From contig PDQY01000099.1 in the NCBI GenBank assembly GCA_002746795.1, forward strand, positions 1 through 64,000: a stretch of 64,000 nucleotides of DNA, given 5' to 3'. A program made the position numbers and the translations under genes. Source of the DNA: Chloroflexota bacterium. Lineage in GTDB: Bacteria; Chloroflexota; Anaerolineae; Promineifilales; Promineifilaceae. Numbering within the stretch: the first letter of the stretch is position 1; each line of letters starts with the position of its first letter. Shown one piece after another: positions 38,176-47,435 of the stretch. The notes beneath the pieces are model-generated. The model made no database searches, had not been told where the DNA came from, and was given only the letters and a program-made list of their open reading frames with translations.

Positions 38176-41100
38176 ATGTATCACTGGAAAATGTTCAAAA
38201 TTGGATTACCACTTGTTTCTTCAATATTTTTGTTAATTGGCGTACTCTTTTCGCTCCAAGCTGAACCACTACCTCAAACTGAAATCACGCCTCCTGAGAC
38301 TGTTGACGTCCCCACGCAAACAGGTGTTTCTATTTTAAAGCAGGATAATGATGGGCTTTTGATTGCCTTGAATACGGCCATCATCAATTCCACCAATGAT
38401 GTTTATCTGTTGCAGCATGAATTGAATGCCAATATCCAAGAACCTGGGGCACCGGCATTGCCTTACTACTCAACATTTATTGCGCTCCCCCCGGAGGCCA
38501 ATGTCTCTATCACCGTTACCCCAATTGAAGTCCATACGGTAAATAATGTGGTTATTCCAGCAGTTGAAGCGCCGACTTTATCGTTTATTAACTATGATGA
38601 GGAGTCTCCTTTCCCGGTAACGGCCGTTACTCCGCAAGTCGCCTCTGACAAAACAGAGCAAGCCATTTACCCCGCTTCAACACAAATCCCCAACACCATC
38701 TATCAACTCTCTGAGCCCATGTATTTCCGAGATATACGTCTTGTTAAACTAGATTTATTCCCTTTGCAATACCGCCCCCAACAACAAGAAGTAACGCAAA
38801 CCTCTCAAATGCTCGTTAACATTCAATTTCATGGGGCAAAATTCGACAACTTACAGCCAGCTCCAAGCGTGCATGACATCTATCACAACAGCCTGGCCCA
38901 TAAGATATTGAATTTTGAACAAGGGAAAGCATGGCGCAGTTTACCTTCCTCGATGCAAGCTACTGGAGACAATAAAGCCTCTGCGAGCCTAGTTTCTCTT
39001 CCGGCGGGGGCAACCGCCTACAAAATCGAGATCGATCAAGATGGCATCTACGACATAACAGGACAAGATTTGACAAGCGCTGGCATGGCGATCAGCAACA
39101 TCAATCCTGACCATATTGAATTCATGTCAAGGGGTGAACCTGTGGCGTATGAATTTATTAAAAATGGCGCCAATGCAGGCATAATTGAGGCAAATGACAT
39201 TATTCGCTTTTACGGAGAAGGCGTGAATGGCTCACGCCGGGAAAAACAGTTCCTCACCCATAACATCTATTGGTTGTGGTCTGATCCTGATGGCTCATCA
39301 ACTTCCATCGACACCCTGCCCAATAACCCAGACGCTGATTTGGCAACCTCCTTCATTGACTCCATCACAAGAGAAGATGAAAACTACTTCTTCAGCACCT
39401 GGACAGATCAGTGGGAGCAATTCCCAAATGAACCTGATTCCTGGTATTGGGCACATTTGAGAAGCCCAACCTCTCAAAATTATGAAATAGAACTGCCAGA
39501 TCCAATCCTGGAAGACACGCAGGCCACCACATACACTGTTGAGGTTTTGACCCGGGAAAGCTATGTAAATGAGTTTAATTACTCAGTAGAAGTCTGCTTG
39601 AATGGGACATTCGGCTGTGTGCAAACGACATGGACAGGCCATCAAAATGTCAATATCATGAATACGGTTCCCATGACATCTTTAGTTCCTGGGACAAATG
39701 AATTCACCATCAACCTTTCCAATTCTGTAGCCCCCGACAGTCGAGTTCGCCTTTTCCTCAACCGCATTACAGTTGAATACCTGCGTTCCTTGAAAGCAGT
39801 GGATGACGAATTGTTCTTTACGGATGCTGTGGGTGGGCGCACAATGATTGTGCAAGATTTCAGTGAAGGCGAGCCCGACAACATCTTGGTGTGGGATATT
39901 ACGACTCCACTTAACCCCACCCAAATCGCCTTAGATTATGATGACATCTTAGAAAATAACGGCCGTTATACCTATACCATTGGGATCCCAAACACCACAA
40001 CCACAACACAACAATACATCGCCACAACCGTATCAAACACATTATCACCCGATCATATTAGCCAATATCAAGTGCCAACAACCATAGAACCCGTTGACGG
40101 CGCTGACTGGGTTGCCATATCTTACAAAGATTTTCTACCCCAAACACAAAATCTAGCTGAACACCGGGCACAAGCAGCGTATGGCGGCATGAAAACCCAT
40201 GTTGTTGATATTGAAGATGTCATCAATCTTTACTATCATGGGCTGGCAATGCCAGAAGCCATCCATGCCTTTTTAGAAAACTCATTAACCTGGCCCACAA
40301 AACCAAGTTACGTTGTTTTAATGGGAGATGGCGTTGTGTCACCACGGCACCTACCCTGTGCAGCTTATTGCTACAGCGACTGGGACGTGAATGCACAGAA
40401 TTTTGTGCCAACCGACATACAGTTTATAGATAGATACCAAGGGTTAACCCCCACAGACAGCACATACGTATTCTTAGTCGGAGATGATCTTCTAGCAGAT
40501 ATGGCAATTGGTCGTTTAGCCGCAGAATCCATTAGCCAGGCTGAAGCCATGGTCGATAAAATCATCCGCTATGAAGAGAATTTGCTCGCCAAAGTCCCCG
40601 GCTACCAACGAGTTCTCTTTATTGCAGATAACCCAGACCCCGACGCTGGCGGCAATTTCTGCGATACCAACCTCGAGCAAACTGGCTCATTAATCCCAGC
40701 AGATTACGAACAAACCCATTTGTGTAGAGAAGATTACGCAAACGATGTCGCTTTTACAGAAACGATCAAAGCCGAAACATATCCGGGAGCTGCCATTCTG
40801 ACCTATCGCGGCCATGGTGCGATTCACGCCTGGGGCAACTCGCCTAGATTTTGGAGCGCAGATTCATCGGTAAGTGACGAAGCGCTAAAACGCACATGGG
40901 CCAATCACTTAAGCCAAAAACCTGTCGCCATCCTCAGTGCAGATTGTTTAGATGGATATTTTGCCTTGCCTGGGCATTCCGGTTTGAGCGAAAGATTCAT
41001 GAACCTGGATGAGTATGCCGGAGCAGCCGCTCATTGGTCATCATCTGGATTGGGGCTTGATCACGAACATACCGCTCTCCTGGAAGGATTTTATGAAAGC

Positions 41101-41277
41101 TTGTTTGGCACGGAACAAATCCGTCTCGGAGACGCCACAAATTATGCTAAACTACATTTTAGCTTGAGTGCAAATTATGCTAAATCTGAGATGTATAGCT
41201 TTAATCTACAAGGAGATCCAGCCATGCAGATTAACGTCCTCGATCTCAGTGTTTTTCTGCCTGTTATCATCAGATAA
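38176..41277 (+). CDS. Secreted gingipain-type (C25 family) cysteine peptidase
   Basis: Signal peptide; VVLMGDGVVSPRH, ILTYRGHGAIHAWG (His), AILSADCLDGYF (Cys); C-terminus VFLPVIIR; start at ATG 38176 with GAGGGG upstream. Confidence 0.82.
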   Translation: MYHWKMFKIGLPLVSSIFLLIGVLFSLQAEPLPQTEITPPETVDVPTQTGVSILKQDNDGLLIALNTAIINSTNDVYLLQHELNANIQEPGAPALPYYSTFIALPPEANVSITVTPIEVHTVNNVVIPAVEAPTLSFINYDEESPFPVTAVTPQVASDKTEQAIYPASTQIPNTIYQLSEPMYFRDIRLVKLDLFPLQYRPQQQEVTQTSQMLVNIQFHGAKFDNLQPAPSVHDIYHNSLAHKILNFEQGKAWRSLPSSMQATGDNKASASLVSLPAGATAYKIEIDQDGIYDITGQDLTSAGMAISNINPDHIEFMSRGEPVAYEFIKNGANAGIIEANDIIRFYGEGVNGSRREKQFLTHNIYWLWSDPDGSSTSIDTLPNNPDADLATSFIDSITREDENYFFSTWTDQWEQFPNEPDSWYWAHLRSPTSQNYEIELPDPILEDTQATTYTVEVLTRESYVNEFNYSVEVCLNGTFGCVQTTWTGHQNVNIMNTVPMTSLVPGTNEFTINLSNSVAPDSRVRLFLNRITVEYLRSLKAVDDELFFTDAVGGRTMIVQDFSEGEPDNILVWDITTPLNPTQIALDYDDILENNGRYTYTIGIPNTTTTTQQYIATTVSNTLSPDHISQYQVPTTIEPVDGADWVAISYKDFLPQTQNLAEHRAQAAYGGMKTHVVDIEDVINLYYHGLAMPEAIHAFLENSLTWPTKPSYVVLMGDGVVSPRHLPCAAYCYSDWDVNAQNFVPTDIQFIDRYQGLTPTDSTYVFLVGDDLLADMAIGRLAAESISQAEAMVDKIIRYEENLLAKVPGYQRVLFIADNPDPDAGGNFCDTNLEQTGSLIPADYEQTHLCREDYANDVAFTETIKAETYPGAAILTYRGHGAIHAWGNSPRFWSADSSVSDEALKRTWANHLSQKPVAILSADCLDGYFALPGHSGLSERFMNLDEYAGAAAHWSSSGLGLDHEHTALLEGFYESLFGTEQIRLGDATNYAKLHFSLSANYAKSEMYSFNLQGDPAMQINVLDLSVFLPVIIR

Positions 41278-41313
41278 AATCCTATTGTCATCAGATCATA
41301 AAAGGAAGAATTA

Positions 41314-42414
41314 GTGGACAATATTTTTACCAAAACAGCCATCTTCATCGTCTTGCTCATCATTATCTTGGCGTTCGTGGGCACGCCTGCCTCCGCTAAT
41401 GAACCGACAGCTGTTGGCTTGGAATCTTTTACGTTAACTCCGCTCAACAATGCTGTGCGCATTGATTGGGAAACAGGCAGCGAATCTGGCACCCTGGCAT
41501 TCATAATTAAACGGGGCACAAATGGCAGCGAACAACATTTAGATTATCTAGGTGACAATGGCTTCATATACGCCGAAGGTGGCGTGGCTATCGGTCATGA
41601 TTACTCTGTGACAGACAATCAAGTGCAAAATGGCGACACACATACTTACATCTTAGTTGAAATTGAGCATGATAACAGTGAGCATGAACTTGACAGAGCG
41701 ACTGTAACAGTTGGGATTCCGGCCACAAGTACGCCAGCTATTATACAAACGGACAGCGCAGCAACCTCTACTAGCCCCAGTACCGGCCAGAGTACTGCCA
41801 CGATTAGACCCACAGCCACAGCTACCTCTGCTTCAGGAGCCGACAATTCTATAAACGTGCCCACCAGCACGCCCCGCAGAATTGTTACAGTGACCCCCCG
41901 GCCGACTGCGACACCTAAAAACACGGCAGCACCAACGGCTGCCATTGTCAGCAACAGCAGTTCTAGCAATCAAGGGAACAAATCTCAAAGTGAAGCAACC
42001 CCACATTCAAGTGCAGAAACTGATACAGCTAATACAAATCCACTTGGTGTAAATGACGTGTTTGCTCAAGATGAAGAAACGACAAGCCCCACGGAAGTTG
42101 CCAATGTTTCCTGGTCACAAGCACAAGAAACTTATCCTGTTTCCACACCCACGGCCGTTTCTGTTGATACCTACCCCGATCATCCCAACAGCCCAACGGC
42201 TGTAGCGCCAACAACAGACAGCGTGCCAGTTATTGGCAATCCCCAAGGATACAATCCACAATCGCCCGTGGATCAGCCTGAAAACGCTGGGACGTCCAAT
42301 GCAGATTCTGCGCAAAGTAACCTTTTCTTATGGTTCGGCTTCATTGTCGCTTTGCTTATTTTTGCAACAGGTCTGATTGGCTCCATTATTTTATTCACCC
42401 GAAAAGCAAAATAG
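41314..42414 (+). CDS. Secreted FN3-like protein with T/P/S-rich region and C-terminal TM + RKAK tail
   Basis: FTLTPLNNAVRIDWETGSESGTLAFIIKRG; C-terminus LFLWFGFIVALLIFATGLIGSIILFTRKAK. Confidence 0.6.
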   Translation: MDNIFTKTAIFIVLLIIILAFVGTPASANEPTAVGLESFTLTPLNNAVRIDWETGSESGTLAFIIKRGTNGSEQHLDYLGDNGFIYAEGGVAIGHDYSVTDNQVQNGDTHTYILVEIEHDNSEHELDRATVTVGIPATSTPAIIQTDSAATSTSPSTGQSTATIRPTATATSASGADNSINVPTSTPRRIVTVTPRPTATPKNTAAPTAAIVSNSSSSNQGNKSQSEATPHSSAETDTANTNPLGVNDVFAQDEETTSPTEVANVSWSQAQETYPVSTPTAVSVDTYPDHPNSPTAVAPTTDSVPVIGNPQGYNPQSPVDQPENAGTSNADSAQSNLFLWFGFIVALLIFATGLIGSIILFTRKAK

Positions 42415-42493
42415 CCTATGCTGCTGCTCATCATGTTTGCTCAGACAAAAAATCAACCGATAGGCAGCAGCTTGCCTTAAATTAGGACAAAGG

Positions 42494-44632
42494 ATGCCAT
42501 TATTTTTTAAGAGAAAAGCAAACCAGTTGAGACAACTGACATACCAGTCCTGGCTTCTCATAGGGTTGGTATGTTTTCTTTTTCTGGTAAGCTGCCATGA
42601 TTCCCCTCCGCCAAGAACAGGTGATGCTGCCGACAACAGAGCAAAAATCGAAGTTAGCGAAGATGGCTTCTACCGCATCAGTGAAAGCGATTTAGCCGAT
42701 TCAGGGCTTTTGTTCGACTTGTTTTCAGAATCATCATTGATGTTAACCTCACAAAATGAACCTGTCCCTTTTTATTTTGATGAAGATGCACTTGTTTTTT
42801 ATGGACAAGCACCAACAAGCCGATACTCCGCCACCCGGCCATACATTTTGTCTCTTGGGGATGATGGCGTCTTGATGGAGGAAACGGCCGTTTCCCCAGC
42901 CCTATCCTCAGCCCAGCAAATTGATACCATCACCACGCATCTCCATTTAGAAGAAAACCACCTTTACGAATCTCAAACCCGTCCCCACAGCGAAGATGAT
43001 GTTTGGTTTTGGGAAACCATTCGGCAAGGGAAAAGTTTCCCCATTTCAGTGGCACTGCCAGAGGTCACGGATGGCGCGGGAGAAATAACCATACAACTGA
43101 TTGGTGTCTCCTACAATCCAGAAGTTGACAACGATCATGACGTAAACATCTTAATCAACGGCAGCCCGCTCGGTTCTATTCAATTTGATGGCGAAATAAG
43201 CCACACCGCTTCTCTAACTATTCCACCGGGCACACTTAAAAGCGGTCAGAACGAGATTGTTATAGACAATGCCGCAGAAGGGGCCGCGTTTTTAGACATT
43301 ATGCAGCTCAACTGGATTGATCTAGCCTACAATGCCCCCACAACGGCCGTTAACGACGCCCTCTTCCTCGAATCCATATCCGGGAAAGTCAACTTGTCGG
43401 GATTTAGCGACACCCCCCTCTTGTTTGACATCACCCAACCCAACTTGCCTCGATACATCCCACAGGCTGCTCCTGGCCAAGACCCGCTTCAACTATCCAT
43501 CACTGCAGACCAAAGCATAGCAGCCATCGGCCCCAAAGGCTTTAGCGATTCCGCAACCATACATCCTGTGCGCGACAGCGATTGGCAAGCAGATAACCAC
43601 CAGGCAGACCTGCTCATCATCACCACCGACGAGCTGATGCCGCCGCTCGAATCCTTAAAAGAGGCACGAGAAAGTGAAGGGCTATCAGTAGAAATCGTGC
43701 CCACACAAGAAATTTATGATGCATTTGGCGGTGGCGAGGCATCACCAGACAGCTTAAGCGCCTTTATCAAGCATACGCAAACAAACTGGCAGGAACCTAA
43801 ACCACGCTACCTGCTCATAGTTGGAGACGCCACCTCAGATTATCAAAACTATCTTAACCTGGCTCCACAAAACATTGTGCCCGCCCCCATGGTGCCAGTC
43901 TCCTACAGCGGGGAAACGGTCAGCGATTCTGCCCTCACAGATATTGACGGCGATGGCAAACCAAACATGGCCGTGGGACGCTGGCCTGTTAACACGCCAG
44001 CAGAAGTGGCATCGCTAGTCCAAAGAACGTTAGCTTACGAACAAGGAACGGCCGTTAACAAAGTATATTTCGCCGCAGATGGCACCGAATCCCAATTCCA
44101 GCATATGGCCAAGTCCATCGTCGAGAACAGCCACCTACCAGAATCAGGCGTGCATATCGCCATCGCCCCCCAAGCAGATGAAGTCACCACTGTTTTGAAC
44201 GAGGGAGCCTGGCTGGTAACCTATGTAGGTCATGGCAGCTTGCGGCAGTGGGGAAAAGATGAGGTCTTCACCCAAGAAGCCGTAGCCAACCTCAAGACCC
44301 AAACACCACCCATCATCATCCAGTTAACATGCCTCACGGGCTTGTTTACGCAGCCTGAACAAACATCCCTCACCGAAATGTTACTCACACATGAAACAGG
44401 TCTAGTGCTATCGGTAGCCGCCACCAGCTTAACACTCTCAGGCAATCAAGAACCCTTTGCCACCAGTTTGATCCAACAGTTAAACGATCCAACAGTGGCA
44501 CGCATAGGAGATGCCTTCCAGGCAGCCAAATTATCTTTAGATATTGAGAATGAAAGTTTTAGAGAGATTAGCGACACATTTGCCCTATTTGGTGATCCGA
44601 GCGCCAAAATTGTACGCCCCAATTCCGGGTGA
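42494..44632 (+). CDS. Second gingipain-type (C25 family) cysteine peptidase
   Basis: YLLIVGDATSDY, WLVTYVGHGSLRQWG (His), IIIQLTCLTGLF (Cys); same layout as 38176-41277. Confidence 0.8.
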   Translation: MPLFFKRKANQLRQLTYQSWLLIGLVCFLFLVSCHDSPPPRTGDAADNRAKIEVSEDGFYRISESDLADSGLLFDLFSESSLMLTSQNEPVPFYFDEDALVFYGQAPTSRYSATRPYILSLGDDGVLMEETAVSPALSSAQQIDTITTHLHLEENHLYESQTRPHSEDDVWFWETIRQGKSFPISVALPEVTDGAGEITIQLIGVSYNPEVDNDHDVNILINGSPLGSIQFDGEISHTASLTIPPGTLKSGQNEIVIDNAAEGAAFLDIMQLNWIDLAYNAPTTAVNDALFLESISGKVNLSGFSDTPLLFDITQPNLPRYIPQAAPGQDPLQLSITADQSIAAIGPKGFSDSATIHPVRDSDWQADNHQADLLIITTDELMPPLESLKEARESEGLSVEIVPTQEIYDAFGGGEASPDSLSAFIKHTQTNWQEPKPRYLLIVGDATSDYQNYLNLAPQNIVPAPMVPVSYSGETVSDSALTDIDGDGKPNMAVGRWPVNTPAEVASLVQRTLAYEQGTAVNKVYFAADGTESQFQHMAKSIVENSHLPESGVHIAIAPQADEVTTVLNEGAWLVTYVGHGSLRQWGKDEVFTQEAVANLKTQTPPIIIQLTCLTGLFTQPEQTSLTEMLLTHETGLVLSVAATSLTLSGNQEPFATSLIQQLNDPTVARIGDAFQAAKLSLDIENESFREISDTFALFGDPSAKIVRPNSG

Positions 44633-44720
44633 CCATCTAAAACTTACTCCCCGTTCTTCAGCGATAACGGTCACTTGAGGTGCATCCATCAATTCCATCA
44701 CTTATTTATGGATGCGCACC
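44629..44720 (+). repeat. Dispersed intergenic repeat family A, copy 2
   Basis: GTGACC...GGTCAC and GCATCCAT...ATGGATGC inverted arms; 27-nt block (44686-44712) identical to 23512-23538. Confidence 0.9.
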
Positions 44721-44740
44721 TAACGTGGATAATTCTTGTT

Positions 44741-45772
44741 ATGGTAGCAAATAAAAAGCAAGAAAAATTAAAGCCTTCCCCCCAGAATCATATTTGGTCC
44801 TGGCTTAACTTGCTCTTAACGGCCGTTTTAGTTGGTGTGGGCATCTGGTATATAGCACAGCGCGTTACCCTGGCCGAACTGGTAGATGCTCTCAAAAATG
44901 CAAACCCGCTCCTCATCATCCTCAGCTGCGTGAGCATCATAGTCACGCTCATCATCAAGGCGTGGCGCTGGCAGCTATTACTCAGCCAACCTGACGACAA
45001 ACCGGCATTCGCCCCTCTTTTTTGGGCTTTCAACCTGGGATCATACGTCAATCTGATTTTGCCATTTTTGCGGATGGGAGAAATTGCCAGACTGTTTGCC
45101 GCCGACTGGATGGTGCAAATAGGGAAAGCACGCGCCCTGGGCACCATTGTCGTCGAAAAAATTCTTGACCTGATGATGTTGGCGCTCACCCTTTTAGTGA
45201 TTTTGCCCTTCGTGATTTTGCCTGAGTTTGTTGAGAATCCACTGCCCATGGTAACGGCCGTTTCTCTTGCTTCCGGTTTCGTGTTATACATCCTGGCCTT
45301 TCACCCCAAACGAGTGATTCACCTGAGCCGTCGAGTTTCCCGTTTACTTCCCTCAAAACTAGAAAAGCGCGTCAATCATTGGTTCGTCGCGGGGCTAGAA
45401 GGCTTAAATGCCCTGCACCACCAAAAACAAATAGTTATCATCATTTCACTCTCCCTTTTACTCGCCTTTTCAGCCGTTCTCAGCCCATTTTTACTATTCT
45501 CCGCCTTTCACCTTAAACTGGGTCTGCTAGAAGCAGCCTTGCTCAATCTGGTGGTAACACTTGCTATCGCGCCTCCCTCCACTCCAGGCAAAATCGGCAT
45601 TCTCAATGGCACAACCGCGTTGGTACTGCTGAGCTTAGGTATCCACGATGAAGCGGTGCTTGTCAGTTACTCAACCGTATACTACCTTGTCATCGTTCTG
45701 CCCATTATCACATTTGGCAGCCTAGCTGTCTCACGCACAAAATGGAAATGGCAGAGGCCTGACGAATCATGA
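44741..45772 (+). CDS. Lysylphosphatidylglycerol synthase TM region/UPF0104-type flippase-like membrane protein
   Basis: Multi-TM; NLVVTLAIAPPSTPGKIGILNGTTALVL; start uncertain (ORF opens at 44675 within the repeat). Confidence 0.78.
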   Translation: MVANKKQEKLKPSPQNHIWSWLNLLLTAVLVGVGIWYIAQRVTLAELVDALKNANPLLIILSCVSIIVTLIIKAWRWQLLLSQPDDKPAFAPLFWAFNLGSYVNLILPFLRMGEIARLFAADWMVQIGKARALGTIVVEKILDLMMLALTLLVILPFVILPEFVENPLPMVTAVSLASGFVLYILAFHPKRVIHLSRRVSRLLPSKLEKRVNHWFVAGLEGLNALHHQKQIVIIISLSLLLAFSAVLSPFLLFSAFHLKLGLLEAALLNLVVTLAIAPPSTPGKIGILNGTTALVLLSLGIHDEAVLVSYSTVYYLVIVLPIITFGSLAVSRTKWKWQRPDES

Positions 45773-47385
45773 AAATCTCCGTCATCATTCCAGCCCGCAA
45801 TGCCGAAAAAACAATTTCTACCTGTTTAGAAGCACTCAATCGGCAACAAAACATCGATCCCTCTGAATTTGAAGTGATTGTGGTTGATGATGGCTCTACA
45901 GATAACACCAAAGATATTTGCCAGAATTTCAACAACGTCACGTACCTACGGCACGCAGCGTCTAAGGGAGCTGCCGCGGCACGAAACAAGGGCTTAGGCA
46001 TAGCCAAAGGGGACATCATCTGCTTCACAGACGCAGATTGTGAACCCACGGCAACCTGGCTTTACCATCTCATTCAACCCTTCTCCCATTCAGAAATATC
46101 TGGATGCAAGGGAATTTATGCCAGCAGACAAAAGGAAATTGTGGCTCGGTTTGTGCAAATCGAATATGAAGATAAATATGACCTGCTGAAAAAACAATCT
46201 TACATTGATTTCATCGACACCTATTCTGCTGGCTACCGGCGCGATATGCTCACCGAAAATGATGGCTTTGACGAACGCTTTCATTACACCGAAGATCAGG
46301 AACTCTCTTTCCGACTAGCAGCCAAAGGGTATCAATTTGTATTCCAGCCAGAAGCTGTTGTCTTTCACCACCACAGCAGTTCCCTTTACGCTTATTTCCG
46401 CAAAAAATTTTGGATAGGCTATTGGAAAACCCAAACTATTCGCCGATTTCCAGAGCGAGTGGTTAAGGATTCGCATACGCCCCAGGTGATGAAACTTCAA
46501 ATTGGGTTGATGGCCTTATGGCTGGGTATGACAATGTTGCTCCCGATAACGGCCGTTTTCATTTCCACCTTCCTCTCTCTGGTGGGGTTAGCATGGCTCG
46601 CCGTTCTCATTGCCATTCTATTAACCACCGTTCCATTTACCCAAAAAGCAGCCAAAAAGGATAGCCATGTTGCCCTCGTTTCACCCTTTTTGCTAGCAGC
46701 CAGAGCCTTAGCTTTAGGATTAGGCACAGCCTGGGGACTGTTGAAACCAAAAGCAGGCATCCTGGAAGCAAAACCAGGCATAAACGGCAGCAAATACATC
46801 ATCAAACGCCTGGTTGACCTCATGGGCAGCCTGGTGGGTCTCTGTTTCACGTTGTTGGTCACGCCAATGATCGCCTTGGCGATCAAACTCGATTCATCAG
46901 GTCCCATCTTCTTTAAGCAAAAGTGTGCTGGGCGTGAAGGCAAACCATTTACGCTTTATAAATTTCGCGCCATGACGGCTGCGGCAGCACAGCCACAAGA
47001 GCATCTTATTGAGCCAGGCAACTTAAAAGAGCCACGGCTCAAGGCAAAAGATAATCCCCGGCTAACCCGCGTGGGCCGTTTTCTGCGTCGTTGGCGGCTG
47101 GATGGGCTGCCCCAGTTTTGGAACTGTTTCATAGGCCAGATGAGCCTCGTGGGTCCCAGACCAAAGTCGATACGTGTTGTGTCTGACTACAATGCCAAAC
47201 AAAGGCAAAGGCTCACAGTCAAGCCAGGCATAACCGGCCCAATGCAGCTCAAGGAACGGGGAGATTTACCCTTAGCTGATTGCGTTTCCCTAGAAACAAA
47301 CTATATCCAAACCTACTCTGTGAAAACAGACTTCATCATCTTGGCCAAAACGATTCGTGCAATTATTCGAGGTGATAAGGACTGA
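45769..47385 (+). CDS. GT2 glycosyltransferase fused to bacterial sugar transferase (phosphoglycosyltransferase)
   Basis: N-terminus ISVIIPARNAEKTISTCLEAL...VVDDGSTDNT (GT2); C-terminus KRLVDLMGSLVGLCF...GPIFFKQKCAGREGKPFTLYKFRAM...DGLPQFWNCFIGQMSLVGPRP (PF02397 type). Confidence 0.9.
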   Translation: MKISVIIPARNAEKTISTCLEALNRQQNIDPSEFEVIVVDDGSTDNTKDICQNFNNVTYLRHAASKGAAAARNKGLGIAKGDIICFTDADCEPTATWLYHLIQPFSHSEISGCKGIYASRQKEIVARFVQIEYEDKYDLLKKQSYIDFIDTYSAGYRRDMLTENDGFDERFHYTEDQELSFRLAAKGYQFVFQPEAVVFHHHSSSLYAYFRKKFWIGYWKTQTIRRFPERVVKDSHTPQVMKLQIGLMALWLGMTMLLPITAVFISTFLSLVGLAWLAVLIAILLTTVPFTQKAAKKDSHVALVSPFLLAARALALGLGTAWGLLKPKAGILEAKPGINGSKYIIKRLVDLMGSLVGLCFTLLVTPMIALAIKLDSSGPIFFKQKCAGREGKPFTLYKFRAMTAAAAQPQEHLIEPGNLKEPRLKAKDNPRLTRVGRFLRRWRLDGLPQFWNCFIGQMSLVGPRPKSIRVVSDYNAKQRQRLTVKPGITGPMQLKERGDLPLADCVSLETNYIQTYSVKTDFIILAKTIRAIIRGDKD

Positions 47386-47425
47386 CGACGACATACAAAA
47401 TTGTATCGTCAGTTTCCAGAAACGG
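47380..47425. repeat. Dispersed hairpin repeat family B, copy 3
   Basis: ACTGACGA...TCGTCAGT then TTCCAGAAACGG; overlaps the stop codon of the upstream gene. Confidence 0.75.
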
Positions 47426-47435
47426 TGGCGTATTC

